From NCBI GenBank assembly GCA_016463045.1, contig JAEMSB010000224.1, positions 1 to 7,074 of the forward strand: a stretch of DNA of 7,074 nt, written 5' to 3'. Positions 1-5,662 of this stretch are shown piece by piece. This DNA comes from Niveispirillum sp. GTDB taxonomy: Bacteria; Pseudomonadota; Alphaproteobacteria; Azospirillales; Azospirillaceae. Position 1 is the stretch's first letter; each line of letters opens with the position of its first letter. The notes below the pieces were generated by a model. That model made no database searches, was not told the DNA's origin, and saw nothing but the letters and a program-made list of their open reading frames with translations. The position numbers and the translations under genes were made by a program.

Positions 1-268
1 GCGCCTGCTCTACTTCAAGCCGGCCGTGTTCACGCCGGAGCCGGCGCGCGGCGCGGTGGTGCGCCTGTGGGCCGGTGACCGCATGCAGATGCGCGCCATC
101 TGCGCCGGCTCCGGCTATCTGTGCCAGATGGAGCCGGTGGCCCATTTCGGCCTGGGCCGGCTGGAGGTCGTGGAACGGGTGGAGGTGCGCTGGCCCGATG
201 GGGCGGTTCAGCGGATCGAGGGGCCGGGCATCTGCCAGACCCTGATCATTCCTCATCCCGGTCGCTGA
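1..268 (+). CDS. ASPIC/UnbV-domain protein (CRTAC1-like), C-terminal fragment, 5' end outside window
   Basis: The open frame enters from the left edge (first whole codon at position 2) and stops at TGA 266-268. The visible 88 or so residues read as an ASPIC/UnbV domain: a Gly-Ala-Val-Val beta strand (ARGAVVRLWAG), then RAICAGSGYLCQ, then AHFGLGRLEVVERVEV followed by RWPDG. The SGY...HFGLG...V.VRWPDG order is the hallmark of this domain, which usually ends a secreted protein carrying VCBS/FG-GAP propeller repeats. The start and any propeller or signal peptide lie outside the window. A GTG at position 26 could be mistaken for a start, but coding sequence continues upstream of it. Family members are thought to be extracytoplasmic and most have no defined biochemical role. 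The last 23 bp overlap the convergent membrane-protein gene. The domain assignment is fairly secure; the function is not. Confidence 0.85.
   Translation, partial: RLLYFKPAVFTPEPARGAVVRLWAGDRMQMRAICAGSGYLCQMEPVAHFGLGRLEVVERVEVRWPDGAVQRIEGPGICQTLIIPHPGR
246..268. other. Tail-to-tail 3' overlap of two convergent genes (23 bp)
   Basis: The stop of the plus-strand ASPIC/UnbV gene (TGA 266-268) lies inside the last codons of the minus-strand membrane protein, whose stop (TGA on the minus strand) occupies 248-246. Both reading frames are well supported by their proteins, so the 23 bp encode both C-termini, IIPHPGR on plus and LSDRDEE on minus. No hairpin terminator fits between the genes, so the transcripts probably run into each other. 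Confidence 0.8.
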
Positions 269-1082
269 GCGGCACCTGCTGCGGCGCCACGGCCACGCCA
301 TAGATGCGCGCCCACAGCACTGCCGTCAGGGACGCGACCAGCGGATTGGTAATCGACAGCACGATATTGCCGGCCAGCACGGCCAGCGTGCTGTCGGATG
401 ACAGCCCCATCAGCAGCAAGATCGCCCCCGGCACCTGCAAGGGCAGGTTCACCATGACCAGCGCGAAAAGCGGCGGCAGCCCGCCCAGCGGCCGGGTGGC
501 CTTCCAACTGGCCCCCATCACGAATTTGCCATCCTGCACCACCGATCCGATGGCAGGACCCAGCCGCGCCACGGGCCACAGGGTCATCAGGATGATGACG
601 GCATAGGTGGTCAGGAAGAACCAGTCGGGCATGGCAAAGGCCAGGGCGGCGGTATCCGCCGGCCCCTGCGCCGGATTGGGCGACAGGCGATGGCCGGTAA
701 CACTGGCCAGCAAGGTCATGAACACCGCCGCCGGCAGCACCGATACCAGACCGGCGATCAACACCAGGGCCAGCAATATACCGCCGACGCGCCAGTAGCG
801 CCCATCGAACGGCATGTCCCAGAACTGGCTATGATCTTCACCGGTCAGGATGAACCGGGCCCAGCGCACCGTCCAGATGCCCAGACCCCAGATCATGCCC
901 AGGACCGACAGGAATTGCAGAAGGGCGGCGCCACCGCCTTCGCCCGATGCCGTCATCTGCGCCACGCCCAGCACCGCCAGCACCAGCGCAGGCGCGCCCG
1001 CAAACCGCAGCACGCGGCCCGGATCGGACAGGAGCAGCAGATAGATCGCCAGTGATTCGCGCCAGGCGTCCTTGAAATTCAT
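246..1082 (-). CDS. Uncharacterised polytopic inner-membrane protein, 278 aa
   Basis: I chose ATG 1082-1080 (MNFKDAWRES), giving 278 residues. The frame stays open to about 1337, but that extension has non-membrane composition and runs into the divergent epimerase gene. No strong Shine-Dalgarno is visible, only a GGG a few bases upstream, so the start is moderately certain. By eye there are about six hydrophobic segments, near residues 25-43, 53-72, 98-126, 153-176, 203-227 and 231-262. A short charged tail (SDRDEE) follows. A polar loop at 181-200 contains SWKATR. That resembles the SWRLTRG-type segment found in several small families of multi-helix membrane proteins, but I cannot name the family. 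No catalytic motif, ATP-binding site or transporter signature is seen. It is divergent from the epimerase gene and converges on the ASPIC/UnbV gene. Confidence 0.8.
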   Translation of the reverse strand: MNFKDAWRESLAIYLLLLSDPGRVLRFAGAPALVLAVLGVAQMTASGEGGGAALLQFLSVLGMIWGLGIWTVRWARFILTGEDHSQFWDMPFDGRYWRVGGILLALVLIAGLVSVLPAAVFMTLLASVTGHRLSPNPAQGPADTAALAFAMPDWFFLTTYAVIILMTLWPVARLGPAIGSVVQDGKFVMGASWKATRPLGGLPPLFALVMVNLPLQVPGAILLLMGLSSDSTLAVLAGNIVLSITNPLVASLTAVLWARIYGVAVAPQQVPLSDRDEE

Positions 1083-1245
1083 CGCAAACCCGGGTTCCGC
1101 AAAATTGCCGTCGGTGGGCAACGGTCTAACACATGGGGTGTTCCCGCGCGACCGCAATGCTATGTCGAGGTGCCATAGGGGCAACGCTTCGACAAGCCCC
1201 TGTGATTGCTGTAGAAAAATCAGCAGACCGTTGCCGGAGCTTGCA
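1083..1245. promoter_or_regulatory. Divergent intergenic region with two small inverted repeats
   Basis: These 163 bp separate the starts of the minus-strand membrane gene and the plus-strand epimerase, so promoters for both should lie here. No convincing -35/-10 pair could be picked out by eye. Two perfect inverted repeats are visible: CTATG (1160-1164) with CATAG (1174-1178), and AGGGGC (1177-1182) with GCCCCT (1196-1201). They overlap at 1177-1178, so they could not both be folded at once. They could be operator half-sites or leader hairpins upstream of the epimerase. Regulatory function is inferred from position only. Confidence 0.35.
1236..1239 (+). promoter_or_regulatory. Ribosome binding site of the epimerase gene
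   Basis: GGAG lies 6 bp before ATG 1246. It decides the start against the longer open frame that begins at 1072. Confidence 0.6.
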
Positions 1246-2250
1246 ATGCCTTTTCCGCCTTCCCCACCTGTCCGCCTGACCGTCCGGCAGGAACGGTTCC
1301 CCATCCGCGGCACCTTCCGCATTTCGCGCGGTGCCAAGACGGAGGCAGTGGTGCTGGTGGCCGAACTGACGGATGGCGACGGCCATGTCGGGCGCGGCGA
1401 ATGCGTGCCCTATGCCCGCTATGGTGAAAGCGTGGAGGGGGTGGAGGCCGCGATGAAGGCCATGGCCGATGCCTTTGCGCGGGGGTTGAGCCGCCGGGCG
1501 CTGGCCCATGCCATGCCGGCGGGGGCGGCCCGCAACGCGCTCGATTGCGCGCTCTGGGACCTGGAGGCACGGCGCACGGGGCGGCCCGCCTGGGAACTGG
1601 CGGGTCTGGCCCCGCTGGAACCGGTGGTCACCGCCTTCACCCTGTCCATCGACACGCCGGACGCCATGGCCGCCGCCGCCGGCAGCATGGCCCGACCGCT
1701 GCTGAAACTGAAACTGGCCGGTGACGGGGTTGATCTGGACCGCGTGGCCGCCGTGCGCGCCGCCGCACCGGCCAGCCGCCTGATCGTGGACGCGAACGAG
1801 GGCTGGAAGCCAGACGATCTTGCCACCCTGCCCGATGCCTTTGCCCGGCTGGGGGTGGAGATGATCGAACAGCCGCTGCCCGCCGGGGCCGATCAGGCCC
1901 TGGACGGGTTCAAAAGCCCGATCCGTCTGGGGGCCGATGAAAGCGCCCATGGGCTGGAGGGGCTGGAGGAACTGGCCGGTCGCTATCAGGTGGTGAATAT
2001 CAAACTGGACAAGACCGGCGGCCTGACGGAAGGGCTGGCGGTCAAGGCGCGGGCACAGGCGCTGGGCCTGGATGTCATGGTCGGCTGCATGGTGGCCACG
2101 TCGCTGTCCATGGCGCCGGCCCTGCTGCTGGCGCAGGGGGCCGATTATGTTGACCTGGACGGGCCGCTGCTGCTGGCCAGCGACCGGGAACCGGGCCTGA
2201 TTTATGACGGCGCGCTGGTCCGTCCAGACGCGGCTGGAGTCTGGGGCTGA
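1246..2250 (+). CDS. dgcA: Enolase-superfamily dipeptide epimerase / N-acetyl-D-Glu racemase (DgcA-like), 334 aa
   Basis: This cytosolic enzyme belongs to the muconate-lactonising/enolase superfamily, which epimerises an alpha carbon by proton abstraction on a Mg2+-bound carboxylate. All expected elements are present. The N-terminal capping domain includes RGECVPYARYGES. Next come K154-x-K156 (LKLKL), the metal ligands D182 (VDANEGW), E208 (EQPLP) and D231 (GADES), the second acid/base K253 (NIKLDKTGG), the VGCMVATS strand (279-286), and D303-x-D305 (DLDGP), which in L-Ala-D/L-Glu epimerases binds the substrate amino group. The length is normal for the family. ATG 1246 is chosen because GGAG at 1236-1239 sits 6 bp upstream; an in-frame extension to 1072 is non-conserved in style. 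The symbol rests on resemblance to alphaproteobacterial DgcA proteins of D-glutamate catabolism. The partner dgcN is not in the window, so a peptidoglycan-dipeptide epimerase (YcjG type) remains possible. Confidence 0.9.
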   Translation: MPFPPSPPVRLTVRQERFPIRGTFRISRGAKTEAVVLVAELTDGDGHVGRGECVPYARYGESVEGVEAAMKAMADAFARGLSRRALAHAMPAGAARNALDCALWDLEARRTGRPAWELAGLAPLEPVVTAFTLSIDTPDAMAAAAGSMARPLLKLKLAGDGVDLDRVAAVRAAAPASRLIVDANEGWKPDDLATLPDAFARLGVEMIEQPLPAGADQALDGFKSPIRLGADESAHGLEGLEELAGRYQVVNIKLDKTGGLTEGLAVKARAQALGLDVMVGCMVATSLSMAPALLLAQGADYVDLDGPLLLASDREPGLIYDGALVRPDAAGVWG

Positions 2251-2377
2251 GCCTGCCGCAACGCAGCTACCCGCGGTCTATGTCTTTTGGGCAGGACCTT
2301 ATGCGGATGTTGGTGGATTACCCTGACAGCCGTGTATGTCATAGTTGAACCAGAAGTTGGATCAAGCAGTCCCCGCG
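2251..2377 (+). promoter_or_regulatory. Leader region of the first pentapeptide-repeat gene
   Basis: This 127-bp gap follows the epimerase. It contains the inverted repeat TGACA (2324-2328) / TGTCA (2337-2341) with an 8-bp spacer. The first half of it begins a stretch (2324-2337, TGACAGCCGTGTAT) that recurs with one substitution and one inserted base at 3587-3601, ahead of the paralogous gene. A loose -35/-10 pair (TTGGTG at 2310, TATGTC at 2335) has a poor 19-bp spacer and is not convincing. CCTGCC (2252-2257) and GGCAGG (2290-2295) could pair but are too far apart and lack a T-run, so no terminator is called for the epimerase. Confidence 0.35.
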
Positions 2378-3508
2378 ATGAATAAACCGCAGAGCGCCCA
2401 CACATTGCCGTCGCATGACATGCAGGTCATGCTGGCCCAGCACACGCTGTTCGCCCGTGGTCACGCGGGAAAGCGGCTGGAAATGCGCCTGCAGAATCTG
2501 TCGGGCATCAAGCTGAACAATTTCGATCTGTCGCAATGCCTGCTGCTGGCCTGCAACCTTTCCTATACGGACCTGGAAGGGTGCAGCTTCCAGGCGGCGA
2601 ACCTTTCGAACAGCCTGTTCATCGGCGCCAACCTGAAACATTGCGATTTCACGCGCGCCGACCTGCGCGGCACCCGCTTCTATAAATCCGACCTGCAGCA
2701 GGCCAAGATGACCGGGTCGGACATGCGCGTCGGTTCCATCACGCTGAACAGCGGTGGGGTGGCCAAGCAGCGGGAATTCACCACCGACCTGTCCTTCTGC
2801 AACATGGAGGAGGCGACCTTGCAGGATGCCGTGCTGCACAATGTGCGGCTGCGCGGTGTCAACATGCGCAATGCCGACCTGTCGGGCGCCGACCTGTCGG
2901 GGGCCGACATGCAGGGCGTGGTGCTGCTGGGCGCACAGATGCAGCGGGCCAAGTTCACGGGCGCCAACATCAAGAACGCCGTCTTCACGGTCAATGACGA
3001 GACGCGCCGCCTGTTCGCGGGCAACCCGGCGTTTGAGGAGCATCTGGCCAACCTGCGCGAAACCGACCGCATCGTCGCCGCGCATGAGGAATGGGTGAAT
3101 TCCGCCGGTCGCAACGGGTCGCGCGCCGATTTCGCAGGGCTCGCCCTGCGTGGTGTGGATCTGCGCGGTCGCGAATTGTCCGCCGTATCCTTCCGTGGCG
3201 CCGACCTGACGGGGGCCAAGCTGGCCCATGCCCGTCTGGCCGCTGCCGATTTCAATGGTGCCACGCTGGCCTATGCGGAGCTTTCCAACGCCGATCTGCG
3301 CGGTGCCGGCATGGAAAATGCCCGTCTGCTGCACACGATTGTCGATGGCGCTGATTTTGGGGACCTAGAGTTGCGGGGTGGCGGCAAGCTGTCCATCCGG
3401 TTCGCCGGTGCCTCGATAGAGTGGACGAACTTCTCGCAATGCGTGATCACATCCGAACAATTAGCGGGTGCTGTTTTACGCGAATGCCCGATGCCGGATG
3501 AACATTAA
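2378..3508 (+). CDS. Pentapeptide-repeat protein A, 376 aa (tandem paralog of the next gene)
   Basis: The protein is dominated by A(D/N)LxG-type pentapeptide repeats, which fold as a right-handed quadrilateral beta helix. There are three blocks: about residues 34-118 (for example FIGANLKHCDFTRADLRG), 135-204 (NADLSGADLSGADMQG) and 249-335 (FRGADLTGAKLAHARL). Between blocks 1 and 2 is a short loop (SITLNSGGVAKQREF). Between 2 and 3 is a probably helical insert (205-250) containing TRRLF, AFEEHL and HEEWV. The tail (about 327-370) leaves the repeat pattern and may cap the helix. No signal peptide or membrane segment is seen, so it is probably cytosolic. ATG 2378 is preferred over TTG 2345 because the resulting N-terminus matches the paralog's; neither has a good Shine-Dalgarno. 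Related fold proteins (MfpA, Qnr) mimic DNA and bind gyrase, but nothing here shows that activity. Function unknown. Confidence 0.9.
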   Translation: MNKPQSAHTLPSHDMQVMLAQHTLFARGHAGKRLEMRLQNLSGIKLNNFDLSQCLLLACNLSYTDLEGCSFQAANLSNSLFIGANLKHCDFTRADLRGTRFYKSDLQQAKMTGSDMRVGSITLNSGGVAKQREFTTDLSFCNMEEATLQDAVLHNVRLRGVNMRNADLSGADLSGADMQGVVLLGAQMQRAKFTGANIKNAVFTVNDETRRLFAGNPAFEEHLANLRETDRIVAAHEEWVNSAGRNGSRADFAGLALRGVDLRGRELSAVSFRGADLTGAKLAHARLAAADFNGATLAYAELSNADLRGAGMENARLLHTIVDGADFGDLELRGGGKLSIRFAGASIEWTNFSQCVITSEQLAGAVLRECPMPDEH

Positions 3509-3639
3509 TTTCCGGTTGATAATATTAACTTATTAATCATTTTCTTTTGCTATCTAACGCGCCACTATCCTTCTCGTCGCGCGTCATGACAGTCGTCGTA
3601 TCACCGCGTGACAATATGAATGCACACGGTTGAATGTTT
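3509..3639 (+). promoter_or_regulatory. AT-rich intergenic region, candidate promoter/operator of the second pentapeptide-repeat gene
   Basis: The stretch 3509-3550 has only about 24% G+C (10 of 42 bases, counted by eye) in an otherwise GC-rich window. It contains an imperfect inverted repeat, TGATAATA (3517-3524) / TATTAATCA (3531-3539), with one bulged base and a 6-bp spacer. TTGATA (3516-3521) could be a -35 hexamer but no -10 box sits at the right distance; TATCTA (3551-3556) is a possible -10 with a poor upstream partner. Further down are the 8-bp palindrome GTCATGAC (3583-3590) and the element 3587-3601 shared with the upstream region of the first paralog. A promoter here is inferred, not proven; it would let the second paralog be expressed independently of the first. 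Confidence 0.45.
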
Positions 3640-4794
3640 ATGGCGGCTCAAACTCCTGATACCGGGTCCCCGCGTACGGACCTGACAACGCATCTGGCCA
3701 TGCACTCCCTGTTTCTCAAGAACAAGGGCGGGCGTCGGCTGGAAATGCGTCTGGCCAATATGGAAGGGTTGCAGCTGAAGGGTTTCAACATGTCCCAGGC
3801 CACGCTGCTGGCCTGCAACATGTCCCAGACCAATCTTGAAGGCTGCAAGTTCCGGGAAACCGATCTGGCCAACAGCCTGTTCATCGGGTCCAATCTCAAG
3901 CATTGCGACTTTACCCGTGCCAACCTGCGTGGTGCGCGCTTCTACAAATCCGATTTGGCCCAGGCCAAGCTGGATGGCAGCGACATGCGCATGGGCAACA
4001 TCACCCTGCACCGCAAGGGCGAGGATGTGGTCAGCCGGGAATTCGTGACCGACCTGTCCTTCTGCAATCTGGAAGAGGCATCGCTGGAGGATGCGGTGGT
4101 GCGCAAGGTGCGCCTGCGCGGCGTCAATATGCGCAACGCCAACCTGTCCAACGCCGATTTCAGCGAAAGCGACCTGCAGGGCGTGGTCCTGTTGGGGGCG
4201 AAGATGCAGGGGGCGAACTTCCTGCATGCCGATATCAAGGACGCCACCTTTACCGTCGATGACACGACCCGCCGCCTGTTCCACGGCCTGCCGGCCTTTA
4301 CCGAGCATTTGCAGAACCTGGCGGAGATCGACCGCATCGTCGCCCAGCATGAAGAATGGGTGGATAGCGGCGGCAAGGTGGGCGTGCGGGCCGATTTCAC
4401 GGGCCGCAAGATGAAGGGCGTGGATCTGCGCGGGCGCGAACTCTCGGCCATGTCCTTCCGGGGTGCCGACCTGTCGGGCGCGCAGCTGAGCCACGCCAAG
4501 CTGGCGGCCAGCGATTTCAACGGTGCCAACCTCGCCTATGCCGACCTGTCGGGTAGCGACCTTCGCGGGGCCGGCTTTGAGGGGGCGACCCTGCGCAGTA
4601 CCGTGCTGGAGGCTGCCAATATGGAGGATCTGCAATTGCGGGGCGGCGGCGCGCTGCCCGTGCGGCTGCGCGATGCCGCCCTTGAATGGGTCGATTTCAC
4701 CAGCGTTGTGATACCGGTGGACAGGCTGAAGGGCCTGAAACTGCGTGATTGTACCTTGCCGGAAGCCCTGGGCGAGGCGTTGGCCACGCCCTGA
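3634..4794 (+). CDS. Pentapeptide-repeat protein B, 386 aa (tandem paralog of the previous gene)
   Basis: This is a full-length paralog of protein A, with well over half of aligned residues identical by eye and the same three-block layout. Pentapeptide repeats occupy about residues 36-120 (SLFIGSNLKHCDFTRANLRG), 139-206 and 252-330 (SFRGADLSGAQLSHAKL). The 207-252 insert keeps TRRLF, AFTEHL and DRIVAQHEEWV. Near-invariant stretches include RFYKSDL, VRLRGVNMRNA, QGVVLLGA and GVDLRGRELSA. The C-terminal cap LQLRGGG...EWVDF is also kept, followed by a longer tail ending in EALATP. No signal peptide or membrane segment is seen. Two in-frame ATGs (3634 and 3640) are possible; 3640 gives an N-terminus equal in length to that of protein A and may be the real start. 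Shine-Dalgarno sequence is weak at both. Function unknown; an intracellular protein-binding or DNA-mimic role is only a fold-based guess. Confidence 0.9.
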   Translation: MFMAAQTPDTGSPRTDLTTHLAMHSLFLKNKGGRRLEMRLANMEGLQLKGFNMSQATLLACNMSQTNLEGCKFRETDLANSLFIGSNLKHCDFTRANLRGARFYKSDLAQAKLDGSDMRMGNITLHRKGEDVVSREFVTDLSFCNLEEASLEDAVVRKVRLRGVNMRNANLSNADFSESDLQGVVLLGAKMQGANFLHADIKDATFTVDDTTRRLFHGLPAFTEHLQNLAEIDRIVAQHEEWVDSGGKVGVRADFTGRKMKGVDLRGRELSAMSFRGADLSGAQLSHAKLAASDFNGANLAYADLSGSDLRGAGFEGATLRSTVLEAANMEDLQLRGGGALPVRLRDAALEWVDFTSVVIPVDRLKGLKLRDCTLPEALGEALATP

Positions 4795-4851
4795 TCCGAC
4801 AGGTGCGGGGATCGGCGGGCGTGTAAGCGGGATACAGCCAAGGTTCCGCAC

Positions 4852-5595
4852 ATGCGCCCCATCGCCCTTTCCGCCCTGTTGCTGCTGACCGCCTGCGCCT
4901 CCCATGCCGATGGACCGCCCGGTGGCGGGCCCGACGGGCGGCGCCCCATGGGGCGACTGCCTTTGTCGCTGTCGGGTGAGATGCTGGGCCGCATGGCCCC
5001 GGACGAGGGCGCCTATGCCGATATCGTTGTGGATTGGGCGCGCGGCCTGGATGCCAATCACGACGGCTTTCTGTCGCCTGATGAGCTGAAACCCGACATT
5101 GCCCGGTTCTTCCAGGCCGTTGATACGGACAAGGACGGGGCCATCAATTCCCGCGAACTGGGCGATTACCGCATGGCCCGGATGGCGGCGCTGCGTGGCG
5201 GCGCGCCGGGCGGTGGTCAGGGGCCCGGTCCTGACGCGAACCCGCCGCCGGAAGGGCCGCCGCCAGCGGACGGGAACCGCCAACCACCGCCGACGGGCGC
5301 TGGTCAACGGCCAGGCGGTGGCGGCATGGGCATGATGGGCGGTGGCGGTGCCGACAAGGTGATGGAGGCTGACCGCAACCTTGATTTCCGCGTTACGCGG
5401 GAAGAGTTGGAGGTTCTGACCGTCGACCGTCTGCGTGCCCTGGACAGCAACCGCGATGGCAAGACCAGCCTGGAGGAAATCCGCGCCGGCGCCGTGGTTG
5501 CCTATAATGAACGCCCCATGCGTGGCGGCCCCGGTGGCATGGGCGGTCGGCGCACTGGGGGTGGTGGCCCGCCGGGCGGCGGGCCGCCCCGCTGA
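4852..5595 (+). CDS. EF-hand lipoprotein with Gly/Pro-rich linkers, 247 aa
   Basis: The N-terminus is a short lipoprotein signal (MRPIALSALLLLTAC) with an LTAC lipobox and lipidated Cys at 15. Ala at +2 does not suggest inner-membrane retention by the E. coli rule. Four 12-residue EF-hand loops follow in two pairs: 67-78 (DANHDGFLSPDE), 91-102 (DTDKDGAINSRE), 174-185 (DRNLDFRVTREE) and 198-209 (DSNRDGKTSLEE). Loops 1, 2 and 4 keep D1, N/D3, D5, G6 and E12. Loop 3 keeps D1, N3, D5 and E12 but has Phe instead of Gly at position 6. The pairs are joined by a low-complexity Gly/Pro linker (about 114-170), and the C-terminus (about 225-247) is Gly/Arg/Pro-rich. It is probably an envelope-anchored Ca2+-binding protein; partner and process are unknown. 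The start has a modest AAGG (4840-4843) 8 bp upstream. It lies 57 bp after the pentapeptide gene on the same strand. Confidence 0.88.
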   Translation: MRPIALSALLLLTACASHADGPPGGGPDGRRPMGRLPLSLSGEMLGRMAPDEGAYADIVVDWARGLDANHDGFLSPDELKPDIARFFQAVDTDKDGAINSRELGDYRMARMAALRGGAPGGGQGPGPDANPPPEGPPPADGNRQPPPTGAGQRPGGGGMGMMGGGGADKVMEADRNLDFRVTREELEVLTVDRLRALDSNRDGKTSLEEIRAGAVVAYNERPMRGGPGGMGGRRTGGGGPPGGGPPR

Positions 5596-5649
5596 TCCGC
5601 CGCCATTCCGCCTTTTTCGGCTGGCAAGGATTTCGCCCACCCGCTAATC

Positions 5650-5655
5650 AAGGGG
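5650..5655 (+). promoter_or_regulatory. Ribosome binding site of the second EF-hand gene
   Basis: AAGGGG ends 7 bp before ATG 5663. That spacing favours ATG 5663 over the TTG one codon earlier (5660). Confidence 0.65.
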
Positions 5656-5662
5656 TGGGTTG

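Noticed and set aside
1083..1337. N-terminal extension of the membrane protein to 363 aa
   Set aside because: The extra residues are not membrane-like, have no family character and would overlap the start of the divergent epimerase gene.
1126..1950. 274-aa minus-strand frame opposite the epimerase
   Set aside because: The composition is rich in Gly, His, Gln and Arg, as expected of antisense GC-rich DNA. The plus-strand enzyme has every catalytic motif.
2252..2295. CCTGCC ... GGCAGG as a terminator after the epimerase
   Set aside because: The loop would be about 32 bases and no T-run follows the second arm.
2339..3334. 331-aa minus-strand frame opposite the first pentapeptide gene
   Set aside because: Same cause: an antisense shadow of repeats with QVGARQVG-type periodicity and no recognisable fold.
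2640..3350. Repeated GCCGACCTG-type words as a CRISPR-like or satellite array
   Set aside because: They follow the 15-bp period of pentapeptide codons within an intact gene, with no conserved repeat/spacer structure.
3616..3633. Five-codon leader peptide (ATG ... TGA) ending directly before ATG 3634
   Set aside because: No Shine-Dalgarno and no attenuation-like structure or repeated codons; a frame this short is expected by chance.
5220..5360. Gly/Pro-rich stretch as a possible DNA repeat array
   Set aside because: It is low-complexity coding sequence for the linker of the EF-hand protein, without a regular DNA repeat unit.
3601..5640. 679-aa open frame on the minus strand across the second pentapeptide gene and the first EF-hand gene
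   Set aside because: Its sequence (IGxxQVGxxE-like periodicity) is the antisense shadow of the pentapeptide repeats. High G+C and repeat periodicity keep stops out. The plus-strand proteins are clearly real and the minus frame crosses gene boundaries with no domain.
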